Shown here: positions 1 through 5,511 of the stretch, piece after piece
Layout: each line of letters starts with the position of its first letter
Numbering within the stretch: the stretch's first letter is position 1
Assembly: GCA_947589335.1 (NCBI GenBank)
Contig: CANPZH010000040.1
Span: 1-11,321 of the forward strand
DNA length: 11,321 bases
Reading direction: 5' to 3'
Source of the DNA: an uncultured Clostridia bacterium
GTDB lineage: Bacteria; Bacillota; Clostridia; Christensenellales; Borkfalkiaceae
Notes under the pieces: generated by a model
What the model was told of the DNA's origin: nothing
Database searches by the model: none
What the model saw: only the letters and a program-made list of their open reading frames with translations
Program-made: the position numbers and the translations under genes

Positions 1-506
1 ATTGGTACCGCACGGCGTACCGCGGCGGAGAGGCCTATGTGAGCGCGGATCCGCGCTATACGGAGCTGATCGGGCTGCCCTCTGCGGACGCGCGGACGGA
101 GGAGGTCATACGGGAGGGATTCCGCCTGCTCGGCACCCCCTACGTCTATGGCGCGACGAGAGTCCACGACGGCAAGGGAGGGCTCCTTAAAGGCTTCTCG
201 GAGTGGAAATTCGACTGCTCCTCCCTCATGCAGTACATCTTCTTCCGCGGCGCGGACGTCCTCCTCGATGTGACGACCCGTACGCAGATCGTACAGGGGA
301 GAGCGGCCGAGGATCCGCAAAGGGGGGATCTCCTCTTCTTCACGAACGCCGCACGCCGGAACCGCACGGGCATCGAGCGCGTGGGACACGTTGCGCTCTT
401 CCTCGGCGGGGACTACATTCTGCACACCGCCTCCGACTACGCGCGGGCGGAAAAACTCACCGCGCAGAGAAAGGCCGATTTCCTCGCAGCACGGAGAGTG
501 CTCTGA
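1..506 (+). CDS. SH3b-NlpC/P60 cell-wall peptidase, 3' part (5' end outside the window)
   Basis: The reading frame is open from the left edge (first full codon at 3) to TGA at 504-506. The first codons read WYRTAYRGGEAYVSADP, which resembles the end of a bacterial SH3 domain, so the true start lies upstream. The GTG at 39 is internal and was not taken as the start. After a short linker comes an NlpC/P60 fold, a papain-like peptidase that cuts peptidoglycan stem peptides, normally outside the cell. Counting from the GTG codon, the catalytic Cys is C60 in FDCSSL, the catalytic His is H117 in GHVALFLG, and the third polar residue is H129 in ILHTAS, so the active site is complete. About 15 extra residues sit between the GTPYVYGA strand and the Cys. 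That, together with TRTQ and TGIERVGHVA, suggests a specific NlpC/P60 subgroup. Any signal peptide would be outside the window. It is the only + strand gene and converges on ksgA. Family is sure; exact substrate unknown. Confidence 0.88.
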   Translation, partial: WYRTAYRGGEAYVSADPRYTELIGLPSADARTEEVIREGFRLLGTPYVYGATRVHDGKGGLLKGFSEWKFDCSSLMQYIFFRGADVLLDVTTRTQIVQGRAAEDPQRGDLLFFTNAARRNRTGIERVGHVALFLGGDYILHTASDYARAEKLTAQRKADFLAARRVL

Positions 507-589
507 CACCACCCCCTTCCGAGGGCCGTGCGTCACGGTATTCCGACGACCGCCGCTCTCCGCGTCATTCCGACGAGCATCTCTTCCAC

Positions 590-655
590 GTCATTCCGAC
601 GACCGAAGGGAGGAGGAATCTGAGGTCGAGATTCCTCACATTCGTTCGGAATGAC
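590..655. repeat. Nested inverted repeat (REP/MITE-like hairpin)
   Basis: The outer arms GTCATTCCGA (590-599) and TCGGAATGAC (646-655) are perfect reverse complements. Inside them GAGGAATCT (613-621) pairs with AGATTCCTC (629-637), leaving a 7-nt loop. The right half recurs elsewhere: positions 628-644 match 686-702 with one mismatch, and 629-655 match 6774-6800 with three mismatches in 27. A palindromic unit repeated only between genes is typical of REP or MITE-type elements. It might also act as a weak terminator for the NlpC/P60 gene, as no better one is seen after 506, but no strong T-run follows it. Confidence 0.75.
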
Positions 656-669
656 ATATAAAAATATGA

Positions 670-793
670 GCGGAATGACGTGATTGAGATTCCTCGCATT
701 CGCTACTTCGCGCCGTTGGCGCTCGTGCCGCGCTTAGAGAATCAGAACTGCGCGCGGGGCGGAATGACGTATTAAAACATTGGGCGGAATGAT
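670..793. repeat. Dispersed intergenic repeat block with GCGGAATGACGT boxes
   Basis: Boxes GCGGAATGAC occur at 670, 759 and, with one change, 784. The 19-mer at 759-777 (GCGGAATGACGTATTAAAA) is identical to 6730-6748, nearly 6 kb away. GCGCGGGGCGGAA at 752-764 is identical to 6750-6762. Positions 686-702 repeat the right half of the hairpin at 590-655. This looks like a degenerate, partly deleted copy of the same element. No transposase or open reading frame accompanies it. Confidence 0.7.
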
Positions 794-800
794 GTTCTTT

Positions 801-850
801 TTACGTCCCACTGCCCCGCATTCTTGTTTACGTCACACTGCCCCGCCTTC
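801..850. repeat. 27-bp-period tandem pair, related to the GACGTA repeat in inverted orientation
   Basis: Positions 801-823 and 828-850 match at 21 of 23 bases, with the differences at 808/835 and 820/847. Read on the - strand each unit contains GCGGGGCAGTG followed by GACGTAAA. This resembles the + strand modules GCGGGGCGGAATGACGTA (757 onward) and GCGGGGCGGAAGGACGTA (6753 onward). The same repeat family therefore appears here in the opposite direction, and tandemly. Confidence 0.65.
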
Positions 851-854
851 CTAC

Positions 855-990
855 TGTCATGGTTCCTTGGGCGGCACGAGGAGCGTATGCGACGAAGTAG
901 CGTAGCCGAAGTGTGGACCGCATTATAATAATGTCCATGTTTCGACTACGCTCAACATGACGTATTAGAAATAGAGCGGAAGGACGTAAT
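855..990. repeat. Repeat block bounded by GTCATG/CATGAC, followed by a GCGGAAGGACGTAAT box
   Basis: The block opens with GTCATG (855-860) and has the reverse complement CATGAC at 956-961. The inner sequence near 942-955 (TTCGACTACGCTCA) has the look of widely dispersed bacterial intergenic repeats. Just beyond the right end GACGTATTAGAA resembles the flanks of the other boxes. GCGGAAGGACGTAAT at 976-990 is identical to 6757-6771. Interpreted as another member or hybrid of the family; its true boundaries need a genome-wide comparison. Confidence 0.55.
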
Positions 991-1015
991 GAGGGAAATT
1001 TAATGCGGTGAGGGA

Positions 1016-1060
1016 AAACAGTGCGGGCGCGCGGCTTTCAGCCGCGCGCCCGCACTGTTT
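1016..1060. terminator. Long bidirectional Rho-independent terminator between the NlpC/P60 gene and ksgA
   Basis: Positions 1016-1036 pair with 1040-1060 in a perfect 21-bp stem with a 3-nt loop (TTC). The core is very GC-rich, and the stem base is AAAACAG on one side and CTGTTTT on the other. Read leftward it ends ACTGTTTT, which suits the ksgA transcript stopping about 80 bp beyond the ksgA stop codon. Read rightward it ends CACTGTTTCG, a weaker T-run that could still stop transcription from the NlpC/P60 gene. Convergent genes sharing one terminator is a common arrangement. Confidence 0.85.
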
Positions 1061-1153
1061 CGCTTTATACGATCCCTTTCGGCAATACGCTCCTCTTTCG
1101 CTTTATACGATCCCTTTCGATGATACGCTCCTCTTTTGCTTTATACGATCCCC
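1061..1153. repeat. 38-bp tandem repeat duplicating the ksgA 3' end
   Basis: Units 1061-1098 and 1099-1136 match at 35 of 38 bases; the three changes are adjacent, at 1082-1084 against 1120-1122. A partial third unit (1137 to about 1152) overlaps the last codons of ksgA. On the - strand every unit carries GGG ATC GTA TAA, the final Gly-Ile-Val-stop of ksgA, so two extra copies of the gene end lie downstream of the real stop. This is most simply explained by replication slippage or unequal crossover of the gene end plus its spacer. Confidence 0.85.
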
Positions 1154-1968
1154 TCGCGGAAGAGCAGATCGGACAGTGCGCCGAGCGCACGGGGAGACAG
1201 CGTCTCTCCGCGGATCCCCGAAGCGATCCCCGCCTTCTCCAAAAGTTCCCCCGCCCTGCCGCGGGAGAGGTGAAATGCGCCCATGAGATTGTTCTCGAGC
1301 GTCTTTCTTCTGCTCAGAAAGGCGCAGCGGACCGTCTCGCGGAACGCCTTTTCGCTCTCCACGGGGAATCCTCCGCGGGAAAAGTCGATCCGCACCACGG
1401 CGGAATCCACATTGGGGCGGGGCGTGAACATCGTCCCGGACACTTTGCGGGTGATCTCGCAGATCCCCCGCCGTGCGACCGCGGCCGTGATCGCGCCGTA
1501 GTCCGCCGTTCCCTCCTTCGCCCCGAGCCGAAGGGCGACCTCCTCCTGCACCATGACCGTAAGCCCCGTGCACGTTTTGCTCTCCTCGGCAAAGCGCAGA
1601 ATGAGCGGCGTCGTCACATAGTAGGGAAGATTGGCGACCACGGTGTAGGCGCCGAGCTCCCGCTCCAGCGCGGCGAGATCTTCCCCCGCGAAATCGCGGA
1701 AGACGACCTCGGTATTGTCGCAGCCGGAGAGCGTCTCGGCGAGCACGGGTTTTAAGCTCTTGTCGATCTCGTAGGAGACGACCCGCGCCGCCCGTTCGCT
1801 CAATGCGCGCGTGAGCGCGCCCGCCCCCGTGCCGATCTCGAGCACCGTCGTCTCCTTCGTCACGCCCGCGTCCGAGACGATCGCGCGGAGCAGGTTCGGA
1901 TCGGTCAGAAAATTCTGGCCGTATCTCTTTTTGAAGACAAATCCGTGTTTTTTTAAGACTTCTTCCAT
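1141..1968 (-). CDS. rsmA: 16S rRNA (adenine(1518)-N6/adenine(1519)-N6)-dimethyltransferase RsmA/KsgA
   Basis: KsgA dimethylates two adjacent adenines near the 3' end of 16S rRNA using S-adenosylmethionine, a late step of small-subunit assembly. With the start chosen here the protein has 275 residues. It shows the family signature KKRYGQNFL near residue 14-22, the SAM-binding loop LEIGTGAG at about 43-50, the acidic YEID that follows it (66-69), the adenine-pocket NLPYY motif at 113-117, and FTPRPNVDSAV near 181-191. The ATG at 1968 was preferred to an in-frame GTG at 2001 (286 aa) because the GTG has no ribosome binding site at a usable distance, its GAGGAGG lying about 24 nt upstream, while the ATG has a modest GGGGAAAAG. 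It follows tatD in the same direction, separated by a hairpin. Bacillus keeps yabE and rnmV between these two genes; they are absent here. Function is secure, start moderately so. Confidence 0.93.
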   Translation of the reverse strand: MEEVLKKHGFVFKKRYGQNFLTDPNLLRAIVSDAGVTKETTVLEIGTGAGALTRALSERAARVVSYEIDKSLKPVLAETLSGCDNTEVVFRDFAGEDLAALERELGAYTVVANLPYYVTTPLILRFAEESKTCTGLTVMVQEEVALRLGAKEGTADYGAITAAVARRGICEITRKVSGTMFTPRPNVDSAVVRIDFSRGGFPVESEKAFRETVRCAFLSRRKTLENNLMGAFHLSRGRAGELLEKAGIASGIRGETLSPRALGALSDLLFREGIV

Positions 1969-2043
1969 CTTTTCCCCGTGATAAAAGGGCGCATTCCGCA
2001 CAAAGTAAGGGCGAGGGAGCTTCCCTCCTCACCGATGAGAAAG

Positions 2044-2070
2044 AAGAGCCGAAAAGCGCATTCGGCTCTT
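2044..2070 (-). terminator. Hairpin just after tatD, likely terminator or attenuator before ksgA
   Basis: AAGAGCCGAA (2044-2053) pairs perfectly with TTCGGCTCTT (2061-2070) around a 7-nt loop, starting eight bases beyond the tatD stop. Read leftward, the direction of tatD, it is followed by CTTTCTCAT, a moderate T-rich tail. On the + strand the tail TTTTGTTTTTTA is stronger, but no + strand gene leads into it. It probably stops or reduces transcription leaving metG-tatD. I found no convincing promoter between it and ksgA, so ksgA may rely on read-through. Confidence 0.6.
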
Positions 2071-2077
2071 TTGTTTT

Positions 2078-2836
2078 TTATTTCAGCTTCGGGAACAGCC
2101 GCGCCGCGTTCCCACGGATCGCCTCGATCATCTCATAGAGGGTAACGCCCTTGACCGCCGCCAGCTTCTCCGCGATGACGGGAATGTTCGCGGGCGTGTT
2201 CTTCTCCCCGCGGAAGGGGGAAAGATAGGGGCTGTCCGTCTCGGACAGGATGCGGCCCAACGGGCATGCCTCCACGCTTTCGATGACCCGTCTTGCGTTT
2301 TTGAAGCAGACGACGCCGCCGAAGGAGAAGTAGGCGCCCAGCTCGAGAAAGTCTTCGAGGTTCTCCCGCCCGTAGGAATAGCAGTGCATCAAAAACCCGC
2401 TCCCCATGCGTCCGAAGCGCTCCCGCAGAATGGCGAGCGTATCGGCACAGGCGTCGCGCGAGTGGATCTCGACGGGGAGCGAGAGCTCCTCCGCAAGATC
2501 GAGCTGCGCCTCGAACGCCGCGCGCTGCGCCGCCCTGTCGGGATCGGGATAGTGATAGTCGAGCCCGATCTCCCCCACCGCGACGCACTTTTCGTCCGCC
2601 GCCCATTCCTCGAGCGTCTCCACGGCCTTCCGCCCGAAATTTTCGAGCTCGGAGGGATGCACGCCCACCGTAAAATAGCACCCGTCGTGCGTTTTGGCAA
2701 ATTCCGAATGCCACTTCGCGTGCGCGAGCGTGTCGCTCGCGAGAATGACGGTCCTCACTCCCGCGGCCTTGATCTTCTCCCACTCTGCGGGAAATTCGTA
2801 CCCCTCCTCCGCAAAATGGGCGTGTACGTCGATCAT
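2078..2836 (-). CDS. tatD: TatD family metal-dependent hydrolase (DNase)
   Basis: TatD enzymes are cytoplasmic TIM-barrel amidohydrolases with two metal ions that act as 3'-5' nucleases, linked to DNA repair and RNA quality control. At 252 residues this is the usual length. All expected metal ligands are visible: H5 and H7 in MIDVHAHF, E89 in VAVGEIGLDYH, H125 in PVEIHSRDA, H151 in MHCYS, and D201 in SETDSPYL. The ATG start overlaps the metG stop in an ATGA arrangement, so translation is probably coupled to metG. The metG-tatD-ksgA neighbourhood is conserved in Firmicutes (yabD in Bacillus). The stop is followed at once by the hairpin at 2044-2070. Family assignment is certain; the physiological substrate within this broad family is not fixed by sequence. 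Confidence 0.93.
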   Translation of the reverse strand: MIDVHAHFAEEGYEFPAEWEKIKAAGVRTVILASDTLAHAKWHSEFAKTHDGCYFTVGVHPSELENFGRKAVETLEEWAADEKCVAVGEIGLDYHYPDPDRAAQRAAFEAQLDLAEELSLPVEIHSRDACADTLAILRERFGRMGSGFLMHCYSYGRENLEDFLELGAYFSFGGVVCFKNARRVIESVEACPLGRILSETDSPYLSPFRGEKNTPANIPVIAEKLAAVKGVTLYEMIEAIRGNAARLFPKLK

Positions 2837-4779
2837 CGTACCTTCGCCCCGCTCTCGACCGCCCTCTCGGGGGAGAGCAGACTGAGGTTGCCCTCGCCGT
2901 CTTCGGCGCAGAGGATCATGCCCTCCGAGAGCACGCCGCAGAGCTTCACGGGCTTCAGGTTCGTGACGAGCACGACCTTTTTTCCGACCATCTCCTCGGG
3001 CGTATAGAATTTTGCGATGCCGGAGACGACCGAGCGCGTTTCACTGCCGATTTTGACCGTCTCATGCAGGAGCTTTTCGGACTTTGCGACCCGCTCGCAG
3101 GCGATCACTTCCCCGATCTTCAGCTCCACTTTCCCGAAGTCCTCGATGCCGATGGGCGCCTTTTCGTCCTCGGCCGAAGCGGGCTTCGCCTCGTTTGAAG
3201 TCTCCTTTGCGAGCCGTTCCGTCTCCGCGAGCTCCTTTTTGAGGTCGAGACGGGGGAAGATGGGAGGCAGTTTCACGACCTTGGCGCCCTCTTTCAGCCC
3301 GCCGAACGCGAGCGACTCGAAGCCCTCGTTTTCGTCGCAGGAAAAGCTCCTTAAAATGAGCGCGGGCGCCTTGGTCAGGAAGGGTTTGAGAAGGATCGCC
3401 GCGATGCGGCAGACCTCGGCGAGATTGTAGAGCACCGCGCCCAGCCGTTCCCGCTTTGCGGGATCTTTGGCAAGCAGCCAAGGCGTCGTCTCGTCGATAT
3501 ACTTATTCGCCCGCGCGACGACCCCGAAGATCGCCTCGAGCGCCTCGGGCGCATTCAGCCCGTCCATCGCCCGCTTCACCTTGGAGAACGCCCCCTCCGC
3601 GAGGGAGGCGAGTTCGCCGTCCGGGCCCTCCGCCTCTCCCCGTGCGGGCAAAACGCCGCCGAAGTACTGCACGATCATCGCGGACGTGCGGGAGACAAGG
3701 TTGCCGAGATCGTTGGCAAGATCGGCATTCACGCGGAGGAGAAAGCGCTCCGTGGTGTATTCCCCGTCGCTGCCGAAGGGGATCTCGCGGAGAAGATAGT
3801 ACCGCACCGCGTCCGTGCCGTAGCGCTTGACGAGTTCATAGGGATCGGTCAGCTCGGGGCGGGCGTTCTCTTTGCTCTTGGAGAGCTTCTCGCCGCCGAT
3901 GAGCAGCCATCCGTGCCCGTAGATCTGTTTGGGGAGCGGGATCCCGAGCGCCATCAGCATCGCCGGCCAGATGATGGAATGGAACCGCACGATCTCCTTG
4001 CCGACCATGTGCAGATCGGCGGGCCAGAATTTGCGGAAGAGACTGTCGTCCTCCGAGCCGTAGCCGAGCGCGGTGATATAGTTGAGAAGGGCGTCGATCC
4101 AGACGTATGCCGTGTGCTTTTCGTCGAAGGGAAGCGGCACTCCCCACTTCACCGTCGTGCGGGAGACCGAGAAGTCGTTCAGCCCCGCCTTCAGAAAGTT
4201 GTTCACCATCTCGTTGACGCGGGACTTGGGCTGCAAAAATTCGGGATCTTTCTTATAGTGCTCCAGAAGGGCGGGCGCATATTTGGAGAGGCGGAAGAAG
4301 TAGCTCTCCTCTCTCTGAAGGGTCACCTCCCTGCCGCAGTCGGGACACTTGCCGCCGACGAGCTGGCTCTCCGTCCAGAACGATTCGCAGGGGGTGCAAT
4401 AGTAGCCCTCGTATTCGGACTTGTAGACGTCGCCGCTCTCATAGAGCTTCTGATAGATCTTCTGTACGCAGCGGACATGATCTTCGTCCGTCGTGCGGAT
4501 AAAGCGGTCGTAGCCGACGTCGAGCAGGCGCCACATGTCCTTCAGGCGGGCGACCAACGGGTCGATGAACGCATGCGGGGTGATGCCGCGCTTGAGCGCC
4601 TCTTTCTCCACCTTCTGGCCGTGTTCGTCCGTTCCCGTCAGGAAAAAGACCTCCTCGCCGGACATCTTGTGGAAACGGGCGAGCGCGTCGCAGATGACCG
4701 TCGTATAGCAGTGCCCGATGTGCCAGTTCCCGCTCGGATAGTAAATGGGTGTGGTGATGTAATACTTTTTGCCTTCCAT
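2833..4779 (-). CDS. metG: Methionyl-tRNA synthetase
   Basis: This class I synthetase charges tRNA-Met, including the initiator tRNA, in the cytoplasm. The chosen ATG gives 648 residues, close to the Bacillus enzyme. The HIGH motif is at residues 20-23, a zinc knuckle with C128, C131, C145 and C148 sits in the connective insertion, and KLSKS is at 298-302 (the KMSKS loop). A helical anticodon-binding region follows. The C-terminal part from about 545 (GIEDFGKVELKIG) is the OB-fold tRNA-binding domain found in many but not all MetRS and used for dimerisation and tRNA capture. The frame is open to an ATG at 4818, but that codon lies upstream of the predicted transcription start and beside the -10 box. 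The ATG at 4779 has AGAGGAG six bases before it and begins MEGKKYYITTPIYYPSG, the normal N-terminus. The stop overlaps tatD by four bases. Confidence 0.96.
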   Translation of the reverse strand: MEGKKYYITTPIYYPSGNWHIGHCYTTVICDALARFHKMSGEEVFFLTGTDEHGQKVEKEALKRGITPHAFIDPLVARLKDMWRLLDVGYDRFIRTTDEDHVRCVQKIYQKLYESGDVYKSEYEGYYCTPCESFWTESQLVGGKCPDCGREVTLQREESYFFRLSKYAPALLEHYKKDPEFLQPKSRVNEMVNNFLKAGLNDFSVSRTTVKWGVPLPFDEKHTAYVWIDALLNYITALGYGSEDDSLFRKFWPADLHMVGKEIVRFHSIIWPAMLMALGIPLPKQIYGHGWLLIGGEKLSKSKENARPELTDPYELVKRYGTDAVRYYLLREIPFGSDGEYTTERFLLRVNADLANDLGNLVSRTSAMIVQYFGGVLPARGEAEGPDGELASLAEGAFSKVKRAMDGLNAPEALEAIFGVVARANKYIDETTPWLLAKDPAKRERLGAVLYNLAEVCRIAAILLKPFLTKAPALILRSFSCDENEGFESLAFGGLKEGAKVVKLPPIFPRLDLKKELAETERLAKETSNEAKPASAEDEKAPIGIEDFGKVELKIGEVIACERVAKSEKLLHETVKIGSETRSVVSGIAKFYTPEEMVGKKVVLVTNLKPVKLCGVLSEGMILCAEDGEGNLSLLSPERAVESGAKVR

Positions 4780-4806
4780 GTGCCGCTCCTCTCTGTTTTC
4801 GTCCCT

Positions 4807-4835
4807 ATTATAGCGCATTGCGGAAAAAATGTAAA
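4807..4835 (-). promoter_or_regulatory. Sigma-A-type promoter of metG-tatD(-ksgA)
   Basis: Read leftward, TTTACA (4835-4830) is separated by exactly 17 bp from a perfect TATAAT (4812-4807). The first differs from TTGACA at one base. Transcription should begin near 4800, giving a leader of only about 20 nt that contains the AGAGGAG ribosome binding site of metG. The leader is too short to hold a T-box riboswitch, so methionine-dependent control of that kind is not expected here. Confidence 0.85.
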
Positions 4836-4862
4836 TTGTTTTGCGCGGCGAACTTTTTACGG

Positions 4863-4903
4863 AAAAGGCTCGGCGCCGCGGGCAATGCCCGCGGCGCCGA
4901 GCC
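4863..4903 (-). terminator. Rho-independent terminator after the DUF1893 gene
   Basis: An 18-bp perfect GC-rich stem (4867-4884 with 4886-4903; the apex must open to make a loop) is followed in the leftward direction by TTTTCC. It starts 15 bases beyond the TAG of the DUF1893 gene and ends about 28 bp before the metG -35 box. It therefore separates the reductase unit from the metG unit. Confidence 0.85.
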
Positions 4904-4918
4904 GCCTGCTTGCGGAGC

Positions 4919-5344
4919 CTATCCGCCCCGCAGTTCCATTCGCTTTTTTCTGATCGCCATGAGCCCCTCCACGGGATCCGAGATCCCCTCCGTCGCCGCC
5001 TCCATCGGGCAGGGGCCGTCGCCCGTCCGGCGGACGATCTGCTCCGTCAGGACCCGATACCCGCAGGCGATCTGCCGGGACTCGAAGATCTCCTTGCCGC
5101 GGCGGCCGAGGACCTCGGCATAGACCTCCTTTGCCCCGAGCAGGACATAGAGGAGCGCCGCCGCCCCGCCGACCACTCTGTCCGCCGCGGAAAAACCCTC
5201 GAGCGTCTCTCCCGCGTCGAGAAGCTCCAAAAGGGGGTCGACGCCGCGGAGACGGCTCACCCGCTCCTCCTCTCCGCGCACGAAGGCGCAGGTGACAGAG
5301 GGATCGGAGAGGAGCAGCTCCTTCGCGCGGTCAATGCCGTTCAT
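4919..5344 (-). CDS. DUF1893 family protein (deaminase-like fold, function unknown)
   Basis: The 141-residue product matches the DUF1893 family (PF08973, structural prototype Thermotoga TM1506, a cytidine-deaminase-like fold) from memory of its conserved blocks. These are RGVDPLLELLD at 33-43, SAADRVVGGAAALLYVLLG at 52-70, and GPCPMEAAT near 110-118. The usual cytidine deaminase metal ligands (a C/HxE followed by PCxxC) are not evident, so zinc-dependent deaminase activity should not be assumed. No signal peptide or membrane segment is seen. The ATG at 5344 was chosen over upstream starts (5401) because AAGGAGAG lies just before it and MNGIDRAKELL is the family N-terminus. The start overlaps the 56-aa gene upstream by 14 bases, implying translational coupling with that gene and the reductase. 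The family assignment is firm; the biological role is unknown. Confidence 0.85.
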   Translation of the reverse strand: MNGIDRAKELLLSDPSVTCAFVRGEEERVSRLRGVDPLLELLDAGETLEGFSAADRVVGGAAALLYVLLGAKEVYAEVLGRRGKEIFESRQIACGYRVLTEQIVRRTGDGPCPMEAATEGISDPVEGLMAIRKKRMELRGG

Positions 5345-5501
5345 CGTCTCTCCTTGCCGCATATCCGAATCCGAACCCGGGCATGCCGATGAAGTGAACA
5401 AGCTGCGGCAGTGCGACGGCGGCGATCACCGCAAGGGCCGCCGCGGCCGTCTTCGTCTGCCATGACGTGCAGACGAGCGTTCCCGTTTGTTTGCGTACCA
5501 T
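5331..5501 (-). CDS. 56-aa single-helix membrane protein, possibly an ECF transporter S-component remnant
   Basis: This short gene has a strong ribosome binding site (GGGAGG, five bases before the ATG) that begins directly after the TAG of the reductase. Its own stop overlaps the DUF1893 start, so it sits as a translated link in a three-gene unit. The product has a basic N-terminus (MVRKQTG), one hydrophobic helix at about residues 19-40 (TKTAAAALAVIAAVALPQLV), a Gly/Phe-rich turn (GMPGFGFGY) and a charged tail (RRDDERH). The helix with ALPQLVHFIG reminds me of the first membrane segment of ECF-type substrate-binding (S) proteins, which are normally about 170-200 residues. If that is right, this is the 5' remnant of a deleted gene. 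It could equally be a genuine small membrane protein. Both readings are inference. Confidence 0.6.
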   Translation of the reverse strand: MVRKQTGTLVCTSWQTKTAAAALAVIAAVALPQLVHFIGMPGFGFGYAARRDDERH

Positions 5502-5511
5502 AAGATCCTCC

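Larger units (their letters stand above)
507..1015. other. Gene-free convergent intergenic region rich in repeats
   Basis: No credible gene lies between the NlpC/P60 stop and the ksgA terminator. Open frames here on both strands lack ribosome binding sites and recognisable protein sequence. The stretch is a patchwork of short repeated modules: three copies of an ATTCCGACGA core near 540, 566 and 594, a nested hairpin at 590-655, several GCGGAATGACGT boxes, a 27-bp tandem pair at 801-850, and a block at 855-969 whose ends are GTCATG and CATGAC. The parts are listed separately. Mobility or function cannot be shown from sequence alone. Confidence 0.7.

Noticed and set aside
39..506. NlpC/P60 gene starting at the GTG at 39 as a complete 155-aa protein
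   Set aside because: The codons before it stay in frame and read like the end of an SH3b domain. No ribosome binding site precedes the GTG, so the gene is 5'-truncated by the window edge.
203..661. + strand frame overlapping the NlpC/P60 gene and the first hairpin
   Set aside because: It is out of frame with the peptidase and continues into repeat sequence. Arg/Pro/Ser-rich composition, no ribosome binding site.
531..1000. CRISPR array in the repeated intergenic region
   Set aside because: The repeats are irregular in length and spacing, switch orientation and have no unique equal-length spacers. No cas gene is present.
1021..1755. + strand open frame of 244 codons starting inside the terminator
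   Set aside because: It begins in the hairpin stem, reads through the 38-bp tandem repeat and is antisense to ksgA.
1103..2032. 309-codon - strand frame covering ksgA
   Set aside because: It is a shifted frame of the same region. KsgA motifs appear only in the 1141-1968 frame; this one is Arg/Gly-rich noise.
4780..4818. N-terminal extension of metG to an ATG at 4818
   Set aside because: That ATG lies upstream of the TATAAT box and of the expected transcription start, and has no ribosome binding site. The internal ATG at 4779 fits the family and has AGAGGAG.
4780..4835. T-box or SAM riboswitch ahead of metG
   Set aside because: The leader from the predicted start site is only about 20 nt, too short for either. 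No specifier stem or T-box sequence is seen.
3913..4953. + strand open frame of 346 codons opposite metG
   Set aside because: It runs through metG, its promoter and the terminator at 4863-4903, which a real gene would not do. No family resemblance.
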